In this document: piece after piece, positions 18,900-29,510 of the stretch | How positions within the stretch are numbered: position 1 is the stretch's first letter | How the letters are laid out: each line of letters starts with the position of its first letter | Source: Bosea sp. RAC05 | Lineage (GTDB): Bacteria > Pseudomonadota > Alphaproteobacteria > Rhizobiales > Beijerinckiaceae | Direction: 5' to 3' | Assembly: GCF_001713455.1 (NCBI RefSeq) | Contig: NZ_CP016464.1 | Location: 3,458,001-3,522,000 of the forward strand | DNA: 64,000 nt | Program-made: the position numbers and the translations under genes | The notes under the pieces: model-generated | Told to the model about the DNA's origin: nothing | Database searches by the model: none | What the model saw: the letters and a program-made list of their open reading frames with translations, nothing else

Positions 18900-19703
18900 T
18901 CACTTGCCCGTCGCCTGCGCGACCGCCTGCTTCGCCATCACCCCGATCAGATGGGCGCGGTAGTCGGCGTCGGCATGCATGTCGGCATTGATGCCCTCGG
19001 CGGAGGCCTTCAGCCCGTCGAGCGATTTCGGCGCGAAGCGGGCTTTCAGCGCCGCTTCCGCTTCCGGCCAGCGGAAGACGCCGCCCTCGCCGGCACCGGT
19101 CACCGCGACGCGGATCTCGCTGCCGCGCTTGGCGACGAAGACGCCGACCAGCGCATAGCGCGAGGCCGGGTTGCGGAACTTGGCATAGCCCGCCTTGGAG
19201 ACGACCGGGAACACCACCTTGGTGATGATCTCGCCCTCTTCCAGCGCCGTCTCGTAGAGGCCGGTGAAGAAGTCGTCGGCCTCGATCTTGCGCTTGTTGG
19301 TGACGATCGTCGCGCCCAGCGCCAGGCAGGCGGCCGGGTAGTCGGCGGCGGGATCATTGTTGGCGACGGAGCCGCCGATCGTGCCGCGATGGCGCACATG
19401 CGGGTCGCCGATATGCGAGGCGAGATAGGCGAGCCCCGGGATCGCCTCCTGCACGATCGACGAGGCCGCGACCTCGGCATGGGTCGACATCGCGCCGACA
19501 TGGAGCGTGCGGCCCTTGCGGACGATGCCCTTGAGGTCGCCGCAGCCGCCGAGATCGACGAGCGCGGCGGGCGAGGCCAGCCGCTGCTTCATCGTCGGCA
19601 GCAGGGTGTGCCCGCCGGCGAGGATCTTGGCGTCCTCCTTCTTGGCGAGCAGGCCGGCGGCCTGACGGGCCGAGCCGGGGCGGTGATAGGTGAAGGCGTA
19701 CAT
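18900..19703 (-). CDS. coxM: CO dehydrogenase-like medium (FAD) subunit
   Basis: 267-aa FAD-binding subunit of the molybdenum hydroxylase family, with the two FAD motifs [10 protein letters not shown] near residue 29 and [16 protein letters not shown] near 107. It transfers electrons from the Fe-S subunit to FAD. It is the third gene of the S-L-M order seen on this strand, 77 nt after the large-subunit gene. That order is typical for form II rather than form I aerobic CO dehydrogenase clusters. Confidence 0.92.
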   Translation of the reverse strand: MYAFTYHRPGSARQAAGLLAKKEDAKILAGGHTLLPTMKQRLASPAALVDLGGCGDLKGIVRKGRTLHVGAMSTHAEVAASSIVQEAIPGLAYLASHIGDPHVRHRGTIGGSVANNDPAADYPAACLALGATIVTNKRKIEADDFFTGLYETALEEGEIITKVVFPVVSKAGYAKFRNPASRYALVGVFVAKRGSEIRVAVTGAGEGGVFRWPEAEAALKARFAPKSLDGLKASAEGINADMHADADYRAHLIGVMAKQAVAQATGK

Positions 19704-19780
19704 GGGTATGATCCCTTGCTGAAATCCGCGGGCGTCGTCCCGGCCGCATCGCTGCGGAGGACCGGGACGACGAAGATCGG

Positions 19781-22144
19781 TTACTCGGCAGCCAGTCGCG
19801 TGATGCTCTTCTGCGCCGCGCGCCAGACCGCCTGGGGCGTCGCCGGCATGGCGATGTCCTCATGGCCGAGCGCGTCGGTGATGGCGTTGATGACCGCCGG
19901 CGGGGCGGCAATCGCGCCGGCCTCGCCGCAGCCCTTGATGCCGAGCGGGTTGGACGGGCAGGCCGTCACCGTCATGCCGACCTCGAAGGAGGGCAGATCG
20001 TCGGCGCGCGGCATGCAGTAGTCCATGAAGCTCGCGGTCACGAGCTGGCCGTCGCTGTTATACTTCGCGCCTTCCAGCAGCGCCTGGCCGACGCCCTGGG
20101 CGATGCCGCCATGGACCTGGCCCTCGACGATCATCGGGTTGATGACGTTGCCGAAATCGTCCACCGCCGCCCAGCGCTCGATCTTGGTGACGCCCGTCTG
20201 CGGGTCGATCTCGACCTCGCAGATATGGACGCCCGCCGGGAAGGTGAAGTTGGTCGGGTCGTAGAACGCCCCTTCCTTCAGCCCGGGCTCGAGATCCTGC
20301 CCGTTGAACTTGTGGGCGATATAGGCCTGCAGCGCGCAGGAGCCGAAATCGAGCTTCCGATCGGTGCCCTTGACGCTGAAATGCCCGTCCGCGAAGTCGA
20401 TATCGGCCTCGTCGGCCTCCAGCACGTAGGCCGCGACCTTCTTGCCCTTGGCGATGACCTTGTCGACCGCCTTGAAGATCGCGGACATGCCGACCGCACC
20501 CGAGCGCGAGCCATAGGTGCCCATGCCCATCTGCACCTTGTCGGTGTCGCCATGGATGATCGAGACGTTTTCGATCGGGATGCCGAGCTTGCCGGAGACG
20601 AGCTGGGCGAAGGTCGTCTCATGGCCCTGGCCGTGGCTGTGCGAGCCGGTCAAAACCTCGACCGTGCCGACCGGGTTGACCCGAACCTCGGCCGATTCCC
20701 AAAGGCCGACACCGGCACCGAGCGAACCGACCGCCGCCGAGGGGGCGATGCCGCAGGCCTCGATATAGGAGGAGAAGCCGATGCCGCGCAGCTTGCCGTT
20801 GCGGGCGGATTCGCGCTTGCGCTTGCCGATGCCCTTGTAGTCGATGATCTCGAGCGCCTTCTTCAGCGCCGCGCCGTAATTGCCGGCGTCATACATCATG
20901 ATGACCGGCGTCTGGTGCGGGAACTTCTTGATGTAGTTCTGCATCCGGAACTTCGCCGGGTCCTTGCCGAGCTCGCGGGCCGCGACCTCGACCAGCCGTT
21001 CGACCACGAAGGTCGCCTCCGGCCGCCCGGCCCCGCGATAGGCGTCGACGGGTGCGGTGTTGGTGTAGACGGCGTCGACCTCGGCATAGATCGCCGGGAT
21101 GTCGTAGGAGCCCGACAGGAGCGGCGCGTAGAGATAGGTCGGCACCGAGGAGGAGAAGGTCGAGAGGTAGGCGCCGAGATTGGCCGTGGTCTTGACCCGC
21201 AGCGCCGTGATCTTCCCGTCCGCGTCGGTGGCGAGTTCGGCATGGGTGACGTGGTCACGGCCATGCGCGTCCGACAGGAAGGCTTCGGTGCGGTCGGAGT
21301 TCCACTTCACCGGCCGGCCGACCTTCTTCGCCGCCCAGACGCAGACCGTCTCCTCGGCATAGATGAAGATCTTCGAGCCGAAGCCGCCGCCGACATCCGG
21401 CGCCACCACCCGCAGCTTGTTCTCCGGCGCGATGCCGATAAAGGCCGACAGCACGAGCCGCGCCACATGCGGGTTCTGGCTCGTGGTGTAGAGGGTGAAG
21501 ATGCCCTCGCCCGCCTCATAGTCGCCCACCGCCGCGCGCGGCTCCATCGGGTTCGGCACGAGGCGGTTGTTGACGATGTCGAGCTTGGTGACGTGCTTGG
21601 CCGCGCGGAACGCGGCCTCCGTCTCGTCCTTGTTGCCGAGATGCCAGTTGAACACGGTGTTGTCGGGCGCTTCCGCATGGACGACCGTCTTGGCGCCCGC
21701 CGCGCGGGCGGTGTCGACCACGGCCGGAAGCACGTCGTAATCCACAACGATCGCTTCCGAGGCGTCGCGCGCCTGGGCCAGCGTCTCGGCGACGATCACG
21801 CAGACATGGTCGCCGACATAGCGGACCTTGCCCTGGGCAAGCGCGGGATGGGCGCCGGCGCGCATCGGCGAGCCGTCCTTGTTGTGGATCATCCAGCCGC
21901 AGATCAGCCCGCCGACCTTGTCGGCGGCGAGGTCGTCCCCGGTGAAGATGCCGAGCACGCCCGGCATGCCGGCCGCCGCCTTGGCGTCGATCGACTTGAT
22001 CGTGGCATGGGCGTGTGGCGAGCGCAGGAAATAGGCATGGGCCTGGCCGGGCCGGTTGATGTCGTCGGTGTAGCGGCCCTGGCCGGTGATGAAGCGGTGG
22101 TCTTCCTTGCGCCGCACCGAGGCGCCGATTCCGGTAGCCGTCAT
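19781..22144 (-). CDS. coxL: form II aerobic CO dehydrogenase-like large (Mo) subunit
   Basis: 787-aa molybdopterin-binding subunit of the xanthine dehydrogenase family. The active-site loop is AYRGAGR at residues 368-374, the form II signature, not the AYXCSFR of true form I CO dehydrogenase. Therefore the enzyme may not oxidise CO and its real substrate is unknown. The C-terminal [18 protein letters not shown] carries the Mo-ligating Glu. The ATG at 22144 has GAGGAGGG upstream; a longer form would add 12 residues. It carries the MCD form of the cofactor by family analogy. Confidence 0.93.
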   Translation of the reverse strand: MTATGIGASVRRKEDHRFITGQGRYTDDINRPGQAHAYFLRSPHAHATIKSIDAKAAAGMPGVLGIFTGDDLAADKVGGLICGWMIHNKDGSPMRAGAHPALAQGKVRYVGDHVCVIVAETLAQARDASEAIVVDYDVLPAVVDTARAAGAKTVVHAEAPDNTVFNWHLGNKDETEAAFRAAKHVTKLDIVNNRLVPNPMEPRAAVGDYEAGEGIFTLYTTSQNPHVARLVLSAFIGIAPENKLRVVAPDVGGGFGSKIFIYAEETVCVWAAKKVGRPVKWNSDRTEAFLSDAHGRDHVTHAELATDADGKITALRVKTTANLGAYLSTFSSSVPTYLYAPLLSGSYDIPAIYAEVDAVYTNTAPVDAYRGAGRPEATFVVERLVEVAARELGKDPAKFRMQNYIKKFPHQTPVIMMYDAGNYGAALKKALEIIDYKGIGKRKRESARNGKLRGIGFSSYIEACGIAPSAAVGSLGAGVGLWESAEVRVNPVGTVEVLTGSHSHGQGHETTFAQLVSGKLGIPIENVSIIHGDTDKVQMGMGTYGSRSGAVGMSAIFKAVDKVIAKGKKVAAYVLEADEADIDFADGHFSVKGTDRKLDFGSCALQAYIAHKFNGQDLEPGLKEGAFYDPTNFTFPAGVHICEVEIDPQTGVTKIERWAAVDDFGNVINPMIVEGQVHGGIAQGVGQALLEGAKYNSDGQLVTASFMDYCMPRADDLPSFEVGMTVTACPSNPLGIKGCGEAGAIAAPPAVINAITDALGHEDIAMPATPQAVWRAAQKSITRLAAE

Positions 22145-22244
22145 GGTGTTGTCCCTCCTCAGCGCGCCTCTGACGGGCACGTCTCGATCTCAGATGAAGG
22201 CCCGCGCGGGATGGCGCGAGCCCCGTCCTCTCACGCGCGATGGC

Positions 22245-22757
<513 letters not shown>

Positions 22758-22808
22758 CGTCTTCCTCCTTCGCCCGGGTCTGGCGCCCGGCTGCTGACAA
22801 TCACCGGT

Positions 22809-22841
22809 GGCTGTGCCGCGATCGCCGCCCGCGGCACAGCC
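22809..22841. promoter_or_regulatory. 12-bp inverted repeat upstream of coxS
   Basis: Perfect arms GGCTGTGCCGCG (22809-22820) and CGCGGCACAGCC (22830-22841) with a 9-nt spacer, 52-84 nt upstream of coxS. It could be a regulator site or a leader hairpin. A GCAGGCGCCTGC palindrome lies further out at 22917-22928. The remaining 22758-23071 gap holds the divergent promoters of coxS and the chemoreceptor gene; no gene was seen in it. Confidence 0.4.
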
Positions 22842-23071
22842 GCAAGCCTCTCCTTGGAACAGCTATAAACCGAGTGTGGACCCGCGTTTTTGCGCGGTCA
22901 AGCCGGCGCGCTTGCCGCAGGCGCCTGCGATTCGACGCGAATTCGCGCCATTTTGCCGGCTCACGCAACGGCAGCGAACCCGACCACACCATGGGGTGGC
23001 AGACTCCGCGGATTACACGTTTTTTAATGATGCGCGACTAGCGTTTCGACAAAACAAGGGGAAACGCGCCG

Positions 23072-24430
23072 GTGCCGACAGCGTCCACGCTCTCCACGGC
23101 CGAGCAGATTCACAGCCGCCTGCGCGCCATCGGCTACGGCAAGCCCGAGCGGGCGCGCCTTCAGCGCTATGCGGCGGCCGCGGCCAAGCTGGCGGGCCCG
23201 ATCGTCGAGCAGGATTTCGACCGTGCTCTGGTCATTCGCCCGGAGGTGGTGAAGACGCTCGGACCCGTCGATGCGCAACTGCGCGAGATGGAAAAGCGCC
23301 ATCTGCGGCTGCTCTTCGAGGGACGTTTCGACGAGGCCTATGTCGCCTCGGCGGAGGCGCTGTGCCGCCTCGAGATCCAGGCCGGGATCGGCCCCAAGCC
23401 GCGGGTCTCGGTCGGCATGGCGCTGCTTCAGCAGCTCGGGCGGATGCAGCGGTACCGCCAGCTGTTGCGGCCCCGGCTGTTCGCGCAGGACCTGTTCGTG
23501 ATCGAGCGCGTACTCGTTTTCGACGTCAACACCGCCATCACCATCGGCGACGAGATACGCGCCGGCGAGGCCAGCCTCCGGGCGGTGGCCGTCGACGAAG
23601 CCACCGAGACGCTGCGGCACCGCATGGGCGGGCTCGAGGCCAGCATCGGCGGCGCCGTCGATCAGTTCGTCGCAACCGCCGGCGAGACCGCCCGCGCGAC
23701 CGGCTTCATCAAGGATGTTCTGGGCGACGTCGCCGGCGCCTCGATCCTCGTGCGCGAGAAATCGCTGCAGACGGCCGCCGCGACCGAGGAAATGTCCGCC
23801 AACATCGCCGAGATCGGCAAGCGCGCCCATACCAGCCTGGTCGTCGCCCACCGCGCCGTCTCGGATGCCGGGCAGATGAACCAGGCGGTGGCCCGGCTGC
23901 AGGAGGTGACCGCGAGCATCGGCACCGTGGTCGGCCTGATCGCCGACATCGCGGCGCAGACGAACCTGCTCGCCCTCAACGCCACCATCGAGGCGGCCCG
24001 CGCCGGGGAAGCCGGCCGCGGCTTCGCCGTCGTCGCCTCCGAGGTGAAGTCGCTGGCGACGCAGACGGCCAACGCCACCGGCGACATCGCCGGCCAGATC
24101 GCGGAACTGGCCGCGAGCGCCGAGGCCTGCAGCGCTCACGCCCTCTCGATCGCCGGGACCATTGGCGAGATCAGGCTGGATTCCCAGGCGATTTCAGAAG
24201 CGGTCTCGCAGCAGAGTGCGGTGACCGCGGCGATCGCGCAGGACGCTGCCGCCGTGGCGCAGAGTTCGGACAGGGCGATCGAGCGGGCCCACGCCGTCAG
24301 CCGGAGCCTGGACGAGACAGCCCGCGCGCTGGAACGCGCCAACGCGGCGGCAGCCGACATCGCGATGCAGGTCGGCGCGGCGGAGGCCACCGTCGGCGCC
24401 GCGCTCGTCTCGCTGCGCAAGGTGTCGTGA
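23072..24430 (+). CDS. soluble globin-coupled-like methyl-accepting chemotaxis protein
   Basis: 452-aa cytoplasmic chemoreceptor, no membrane segments. An N-terminal protoglobin-like domain (about residues 1-165) precedes a methyl-accepting signalling domain with the hairpin tip [20 protein letters not shown] near residue 297. In protoglobin sensors the proximal haem His lies in HARIGLDP; here the aligned segment is QAGIGPKP, with Gln103 at the His position. Haem binding may thus be lost or altered. GTG start with AAGGGGA about 10 nt upstream. It sits between coxS and the isolated coxG gene. Confidence 0.85.
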   Translation: MPTASTLSTAEQIHSRLRAIGYGKPERARLQRYAAAAAKLAGPIVEQDFDRALVIRPEVVKTLGPVDAQLREMEKRHLRLLFEGRFDEAYVASAEALCRLEIQAGIGPKPRVSVGMALLQQLGRMQRYRQLLRPRLFAQDLFVIERVLVFDVNTAITIGDEIRAGEASLRAVAVDEATETLRHRMGGLEASIGGAVDQFVATAGETARATGFIKDVLGDVAGASILVREKSLQTAAATEEMSANIAEIGKRAHTSLVVAHRAVSDAGQMNQAVARLQEVTASIGTVVGLIADIAAQTNLLALNATIEAARAGEAGRGFAVVASEVKSLATQTANATGDIAGQIAELAASAEACSAHALSIAGTIGEIRLDSQAISEAVSQQSAVTAAIAQDAAAVAQSSDRAIERAHAVSRSLDETARALERANAAAADIAMQVGAAEATVGAALVSLRKVS

Positions 24431-24457
24431 GCGCAGGTTGCCCGCGCCGGCGCGCGC

Positions 24458-24910
24458 TCAGCCCTCGCTGACCGCCTTGGCGAAATTGGCGAAGAACTCG
24501 TCGGCCAGCTTCTTCGAGACCGAATCGATAAGCCGCGAGCCGAGCTGCATCAGCTTGCCACCGACCTGCGCCTCGACATCGTAGCGCAGCACGGTCTGGC
24601 CGTCCTCGGCGTCGCTCAGTGCGACCTTCGCCCCGCCCTTGGCGAAGCCGGCGATACCGCCCTCGCCCTCGCCCTGGATGCGGTAGCCGTTGGGCGGGTC
24701 GAGATCGACGAGCTCGACCTTGCCCTTGAAGCTCGCCTTCACCGGCCCGAGCTTGACCTTCACCACCGCCGAGAAATGCGTGTCGTCGTCCTTGTTGAGC
24801 TGCTCGCAGCCGGGAATGCAGGCCTTCAGCACCTCGGGATCGTTGAGCTTGGCCCAGACCACATCCTTGCTGGCCGGCAGCGTTACCTCGCCATTCATCG
24901 TCATCGCCAT
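24458..24910 (-). CDS. coxG: CoxG family SRPBCC protein
   Basis: 150-aa CoxG/SRPBCC protein with the START-like hydrophobic-cavity fold: MNGEVTLPASKDVVWAKL, the CIPGCEQL motif and the KVKLGPVKASFKG segment. CoxG anchors CO dehydrogenase to the membrane in Oligotropha. The gene lies 1.7 kb from coxS, separated by the chemoreceptor gene but on the same strand as the cox structural genes. The family and location support a shared role; the separate transcription unit is inferred. Confidence 0.9.
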   Translation of the reverse strand: MAMTMNGEVTLPASKDVVWAKLNDPEVLKACIPGCEQLNKDDDTHFSAVVKVKLGPVKASFKGKVELVDLDPPNGYRIQGEGEGGIAGFAKGGAKVALSDAEDGQTVLRYDVEAQVGGKLMQLGSRLIDSVSKKLADEFFANFAKAVSEG

Positions 24911-25095
24911 GGCGGTCCTCCCTCAGATCCGTGCGGCGCTCGCCCGGCGCCTGTTGCAGCCGGCATCGCCTCGGGTCTATCCAAGACGGCCGCGACTATC
25001 CATGAGCGGAAAGCGCCGACCGGCACAAGGGCGGCCGACACAAGGGGATGACGCGTGACGACCGGATCCGCCCGCCGCATGGCGCCCGCAACACC

Positions 25096-26472
25096 ATGAC
25101 CGGCAGCCCCGCGGGCCTCTTCGGCGAACTCTTCGTCGACAGCGAGATGGCGGCGCTCGTCGACGATCGCGCGACGCTGCAGGGCATGCTGGATTTCGAG
25201 GCGGCGCTGGCCCGGGCCGAAGCCGAGGTGGGGGTGATCCCGCAGCAGGCCGTTGCCGTCATCGCAGCGCAATGCGATGCCGCGCTCTACGACATCGCCG
25301 CCATCGGCAAGGCGGCCACGCTGGCCGGCAACCCGGCGATTCCCCTGGTCAAGGCGCTGACCGCCCGCGTCGCGGCCATCGACGCCGAGTCCGCCAAATG
25401 GGTGCATTTCGGCGCCACCAGCCAGGATGTGATCGATTCCGGCGCGGCGCAGCAACAGCGTGCCGTCGGCGACGTGCTACTCGAGCGTGCCTCGCGTCTC
25501 GCCCACGCGCTCGCGGCCCTGGCCAAGGCCCACCGCCATACGCCGATGATCGGCCGTACCTTCCTGCAGCAGGCCGTGCCGATTCCCTTCGGGCTCAAGG
25601 CAGCGCAATGGCTCGATACCGTCGTCGCATGGCACGACGACTTCATGTTGTATGGGCAATCCTCCCATCAACTCGGTGGCGCCGCCGGCACGCTCGCGTC
25701 GCTGGGCGACCGGGCTCCGGCCGTTCAAGAGGCCTTCTCACGGATCATGCCCTCGATCGGGGCGGTGATGACGCCGTCGCATACGGCACGCGCTCGCCAG
25801 GTGCGGATCGCGGCCGAGCTCGGCATCCTCACCGGCCATCTCGGCAAGATCGCGCTGGATGTCGCGCTGATGGCGCAGACCGAGATCGCCGAACTGGCCG
25901 AGCCGGAGGCACCGGGCAAGGGCGGCTCCTCGGCGATGCCGCACAAGCGCAATCCGGTGCTCTGCACGCTGATCCTCGCCGCCGCCAAGCGCATGCCGGG
26001 CCTCGTCGCGACCATGCTCGCCGCGATGCCGCAAGAGCATGAGCGCGGTCTCGGCGGCTGGCACGCCGAATGGCCGACGATGCGGGACCTCCATCTCACC
26101 GCCGGCTCTGCGCTGAGCCAGACGGTGGCGCTGATCGAGGGGCTGCAGGTCTTCCCCGACGCCATGCGCCGCAATCTCGACCTCACCAACGGGCTCGTCA
26201 TGGCCGAGCGCGTCTCGCTGGCGCTGGCCGACAGCCTCGGGCGCGGTCCGGCGCACCATCTGCTCGAAGAGGCCAGCCGCACCTGCGTTGCCTCGGGCCG
26301 GCATCTTCGCGACCTGCTGGCCGAGGACGCGACCGTCAGCGCGCATCTGTCCACTGCCGACCTCGACGCGCTCTTCGATCCCGCGACCTATCGCGGCGCG
26401 AGCGACGCGATCATCGACCGCATCCTCGCCGCCTATGAGGCCGAAAGAGAGTTCATGAGCCCCCATGCTTGA
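25096..26472 (+). CDS. pcaB: 3-carboxy-cis,cis-muconate cycloisomerase-like lyase (PcaB type)
   Basis: 458-aa fumarase/aspartase-superfamily enzyme with the signature GSSAMPHKRNPV near residue 281, the active-site HFGATSQDVIDSG near 106, and the LPAG-like GGWHAEWPTMRD segment, which together fit PcaB. In the protocatechuate branch it turns 3-carboxy-muconate into the muconolactone. The ATG at 25096 is chosen; an upstream in-frame ATG would add 16 untypical residues. It leads a tight operon with the AcnX subunits and the PcaD-like and PcaC-like genes; its stop overlaps the next start by 8 nt. Confidence 0.88.
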   Translation: MTGSPAGLFGELFVDSEMAALVDDRATLQGMLDFEAALARAEAEVGVIPQQAVAVIAAQCDAALYDIAAIGKAATLAGNPAIPLVKALTARVAAIDAESAKWVHFGATSQDVIDSGAAQQQRAVGDVLLERASRLAHALAALAKAHRHTPMIGRTFLQQAVPIPFGLKAAQWLDTVVAWHDDFMLYGQSSHQLGGAAGTLASLGDRAPAVQEAFSRIMPSIGAVMTPSHTARARQVRIAAELGILTGHLGKIALDVALMAQTEIAELAEPEAPGKGGSSAMPHKRNPVLCTLILAAAKRMPGLVATMLAAMPQEHERGLGGWHAEWPTMRDLHLTAGSALSQTVALIEGLQVFPDAMRRNLDLTNGLVMAERVSLALADSLGRGPAHHLLEEASRTCVASGRHLRDLLAEDATVSAHLSTADLDALFDPATYRGASDAIIDRILAAYEAEREFMSPHA

Positions 26473-27718
26473 GCTGACCCCGCAGCAACGCGCCGTCGCA
26501 GGCGGTACGGACGGCGCCGCCATGGCGCTGCGCATCGTCGCGGAGGCCGCCCGGCTGATGGGCGCGCCGCGGCTCATCCCCGTGGCGTCGGCCCATATCG
26601 ACGGCGCGCTTTACCATGGCGATTCCGGCACGCTCTTCGCCGAGCGCCTCGTCGAGGGCGGCGCCCGCGTCGCCGTCCGCGCGACGCTGAATGTCGGCGC
26701 GCTGGCGCCGGCCGGCTGCGCCGCGATCCGGCTGCCGCCGCATGAGCGCGACATGGCGGCCCGCATGATGCGCGCCTATGAGGCGATGGGCTGCGAGCCC
26801 TCCTGGACCTGCGCGCCCTATCAGGCCGGGCACCGGCCGGCCAAGGGCACGGACGTCGCCTGGGGCGAATCCAATGCGGTGGTCTTCTGCAATTCGGTGC
26901 TCGGCGCGCGCACCAACCGCTATGGCGACTTCCTCGACATCGCCTGCGCCATCGCTGGCGTCGCCCCCGATTACGGGCTCCACCGCCCGGAGAACCGCAT
27001 CGCGACGCTGCTGATCGACACCACCGGCCTGAGCCGGAATTTACGCGCCTCGGACGTGTTCTACCCCGTGCTCGGCACCCTGCTCGGCCGCACCGCCGGC
27101 ACGTCCATCGCCGTCATCGACGGCCTGCAGGGCTGCACCACGGAAGACCGGCTCAAGGCGCTGGGTGCGGCCTCCGCCTCGGCCGGCGGGGTCGGCCTGT
27201 TCCATGTCGCGGGCGTGACGCCCGAGGCACCGGACGCCGCGACCGCGCTCGGCGGCCTGCCGCCGCGCGAAACGCTCATCCTGACGCCCGCGATCGTGCA
27301 GAAGGCGCTGGCGGGCCTCTCGACGGCCGGCCAGACCGAGCGCATCGACGCTGTGGCGGTCGGTTCGCCGCATCTGTCGCTGCCGGAGATCGACGAGATC
27401 GAGCACAGGCTCGCCGGCCGCAGGCTCGCCGCACCGCTCTACGCCAACACCGGCCGCCATGTGCTGAAGCCGCTGGAGGCGCAAGGCCGCCGCGCCGCGC
27501 TGGAGCAGGCCGGCGTGGTCTTCGTCGTCGACACCTGCGTCGTCGTTACGCCGATCCTGCCCGAGATCGCCGGCGCCGTGCTGATGACCAATTCCGGCAA
27601 ATTCGCCCATTACGCGCCGGGCACCACCGGCTACGCGGTCACCTATGGTTCGCTTGGCGAATGCGTCGAGAGCGCGGTGGCCGGCCGCCTCGTCAGGGAG
27701 GAACGGGCATGGGCCTGA
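26465..27718 (+). CDS. aconitase X catalytic large subunit
   Basis: 417-aa AcnX large subunit (DUF521). The likely cluster-binding cysteines are Cys116 (WTCAPY), Cys142 (FCNSVLGART) and Cys358 (DTCVVV). The terminal MTNSGKFAHYAPG is the family hallmark. Characterised bacterial members dehydrate cis-3-hydroxy-L-proline; archaeal ones act on mevalonate phosphate. It sits between the PcaB-like and PcaD-like genes with an 8-nt upstream and 10-nt downstream overlap. The substrate is not settled: hydroxyproline genes are 2 kb away, but the direct neighbours are ring-cleavage enzymes. Confidence 0.88.
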   Translation: MLELTPQQRAVAGGTDGAAMALRIVAEAARLMGAPRLIPVASAHIDGALYHGDSGTLFAERLVEGGARVAVRATLNVGALAPAGCAAIRLPPHERDMAARMMRAYEAMGCEPSWTCAPYQAGHRPAKGTDVAWGESNAVVFCNSVLGARTNRYGDFLDIACAIAGVAPDYGLHRPENRIATLLIDTTGLSRNLRASDVFYPVLGTLLGRTAGTSIAVIDGLQGCTTEDRLKALGAASASAGGVGLFHVAGVTPEAPDAATALGGLPPRETLILTPAIVQKALAGLSTAGQTERIDAVAVGSPHLSLPEIDEIEHRLAGRRLAAPLYANTGRHVLKPLEAQGRRAALEQAGVVFVVDTCVVVTPILPEIAGAVLMTNSGKFAHYAPGTTGYAVTYGSLGECVESAVAGRLVREERAWA

Positions 27719-28119
27719 CCACGCAGATCCTGCTGCCGGGCCCGGCCGCCGCCGGCCCCTGCCTCGCCTTGACCGCCCCGATCAGCTTCTGGGGCGGCGT
27801 CGATCCGCGCTCGGGCAGGATCATCGACCAGCGCCATCCGCAGTGCGGGCTTAGCGTGGCGGGCACGATCCTGGCCCTGCCGGGCACGATCGGCTCGTCT
27901 TCGGCCTCGGCCGTGCTGCTCGAACTGGTCCACGCCGGCAAGGCGCCCGCTGCGATCCTGATGGACGCGCCCGACGCCATCCTGCTGCTGGGGCTTGTGG
28001 TCGCGCGCGAAATGGGCTGGCCGACGCCGCCGGCCTTGCGCCTGGCCGCAGCCGACCAGGCCCCGCTGGCGGGCCGCAGCGTCACCATCGCCACCGACGG
28101 CACCATCACCGTTCAGTAA
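27709..28119 (+). CDS. aconitase X small (swivel) subunit, DUF126
   Basis: 136-aa swivelling-domain small subunit of AcnX, with SFWGGVDPRSGRIID, the HPQCG segment, the GTIGSSSASAVLLEL active-site Ser loop near residue 63 and the AILMDAPDAILLLG stretch. It starts inside the large-subunit gene after a strong GGGAGG site. The split arrangement puts this enzyme in the two-gene bacterial AcnX class. It must pair with the large subunit to complete the active site. Confidence 0.87.
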   Translation: MGLTTQILLPGPAAAGPCLALTAPISFWGGVDPRSGRIIDQRHPQCGLSVAGTILALPGTIGSSSASAVLLELVHAGKAPAAILMDAPDAILLLGLVVAREMGWPTPPALRLAAADQAPLAGRSVTIATDGTITVQ

Positions 28120-28150
28120 CCCCGCTCACGAGACCAGGAACGACACGCCG

Positions 28151-28930
28151 ATGCCGATCGAAACCCTAGCGGGCGAGCCCTTCAACATCCGCTTCGACGG
28201 GCCGGCCGACGCGCCCGTGCTGATGCTGTCGAACTCGCTTGGCACGAATCTCTCGATGTGGGACCCGCAGATTCCCGAATGGTCGAAGCGCTTCCGCGTC
28301 CTGCGCTACGATTCGCGCGGGCATGGGCTCTCGGTCGCCACCGACACGTCCTTCGGGATCGACCGGCTGGGCCGCGATGCGCTCGCGATCCTCGACCATT
28401 TCGGCATCGCGCAGGCGCATTGGTGCGGCGTCTCGAAGGGCGGCATGGTCGGACAATGGCTCGCGACGAATGCCCGCGAGCGCATGGGCCGCCTCGTCCT
28501 CGCCAACACCGCCGCCCATATGGGCCCGCCCTCGCTCTGGGACGACCGGATCGCGATGGCGCGCGGCCAGGGCATGGACGCGCTGGTCCAGGGCGTGCTC
28601 GCACGCTGGTTCAGCCCGCGCTTCCGCGAGGCCGAGCCGGCGACCGTGGCGCGGGTCGGCACGATGCTGACCACGACGCCGGCGATCGGCTACGCCACCT
28701 GCTGCGCCGCGATCCGCGACATGGACCAGCGCGAGTCGATCCGCAGCGTGACCAATCCCGTCCTCGTCGTCATCGGCACGGTCGACCCGGCGACGCCGCC
28801 GGCCGCCGGCCACCTGATCGCGCAGGCCATCCCAGGCGCCCGCACGGTCGAGCTCGACGCCGCGCATCTCTCCAACCTCGAACAGCCCGAAGCGTTCACA
28901 AAGGCCGTCCAGGACTTCCTGACGGGCTGA
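28151..28930 (+). CDS. pcaD: 3-oxoadipate enol-lactonase-like hydrolase (PcaD type)
   Basis: 259-aa alpha/beta hydrolase of the PcaD family: oxyanion region SNSLGTNLSMWDPQIP, nucleophile in GVSKGG near residue 97, Asp in IGTVDPATPP near 212 and His in AHLSNLEQP near 239. The expected reaction opens 3-oxoadipate enol-lactone to 3-oxoadipate. The ATG at 28151 gives the normal N-terminus. It follows the AcnX small-subunit gene by 31 nt and precedes a PcaC-like decarboxylase gene by 36 nt. Confidence 0.9.
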   Translation: MPIETLAGEPFNIRFDGPADAPVLMLSNSLGTNLSMWDPQIPEWSKRFRVLRYDSRGHGLSVATDTSFGIDRLGRDALAILDHFGIAQAHWCGVSKGGMVGQWLATNARERMGRLVLANTAAHMGPPSLWDDRIAMARGQGMDALVQGVLARWFSPRFREAEPATVARVGTMLTTTPAIGYATCCAAIRDMDQRESIRSVTNPVLVVIGTVDPATPPAAGHLIAQAIPGARTVELDAAHLSNLEQPEAFTKAVQDFLTG

Positions 28931-28966
28931 CACCCTTTCGACAGCCCTGCCTGAAGGAGCCCCCCA

Positions 28967-29362
28967 ATGGACGACAAGACCCGCTACGCCGAGGGCATGA
29001 CCACACGCCGCGCCGTGCTCGGCGGTGCTTATGTCGACAAGGCCAGTTCCGGCCTGACCGACTTCAACGGCGAATGGCAGGAGTTCATCACCCGCACCGC
29101 CTGGAACGACATCTGGAACCGGCCGGGCCTGCCCCGGCGCGAGCGCTCGATCATCGTGCTGGCGATCGCCGCCTCGCTCGGCGCCTGGGGCGAGTTCCGC
29201 ATCCATGTCCGCGGCGCGCTCAACAATGGCCTGAGCCGCGACGACATCAAGGAGGTGCTGATGCAGACGGCGATCTATGCCGGCGTGCCGGCCGCCAACC
29301 ACGCCTTCAAGGAAGCTGCGAGCGTCTTCGCCGAAATAGAGGCGGAGGCCGCCAAAGGGTGA
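28967..29362 (+). CDS. pcaC: 4-carboxymuconolactone decarboxylase (PcaC type)
   Basis: 131-aa carboxymuconolactone decarboxylase/AhpD-fold protein: FNGEWQEFITRTAWNDIWNR, RERSIIVLAIAASLGAWGEF, HVRGALNNGLSRDDIKEVL and AGVPAANHAFKEA are the textbook PcaC blocks, with the likely catalytic residues around RERS and HVRGA. It is the last gene of the pcaB-AcnX-pcaD-pcaC operon, with a GAAGGAG ribosome site, and is followed by a long palindrome that may serve as the transcript end. Confidence 0.92.
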   Translation: MDDKTRYAEGMTTRRAVLGGAYVDKASSGLTDFNGEWQEFITRTAWNDIWNRPGLPRRERSIIVLAIAASLGAWGEFRIHVRGALNNGLSRDDIKEVLMQTAIYAGVPAANHAFKEAASVFAEIEAEAAKG

Positions 29363-29386
29363 GAGGCTGAGGCCATGGAGCCTTAT

Positions 29387-29467
29387 CGTCATTGCGAGCG
29401 CAGCGAAGCAATCCAGAACCCGCGTGCGCGATGACCCCTGGATTGCTTCGCTGCGCTCGCAATGACG
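29387..29467. repeat. REP-like palindrome with 30-bp perfect arms
   Basis: Arms 29387-29416 and 29438-29467 are perfect 30-bp inverted copies (beginning CGTCATTGCGAGCG) around a 21-nt loop. It lies between the pcaC stop and the convergent flavin reductase stop. It may act as a bidirectional terminator and belongs with the other palindromes listed in this window. Confidence 0.85.
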
Positions 29468-29510
29468 GGAAACAGACCCCAGAGCCCTCGCGGCAACGTT
29501 TCCCTCGGCG

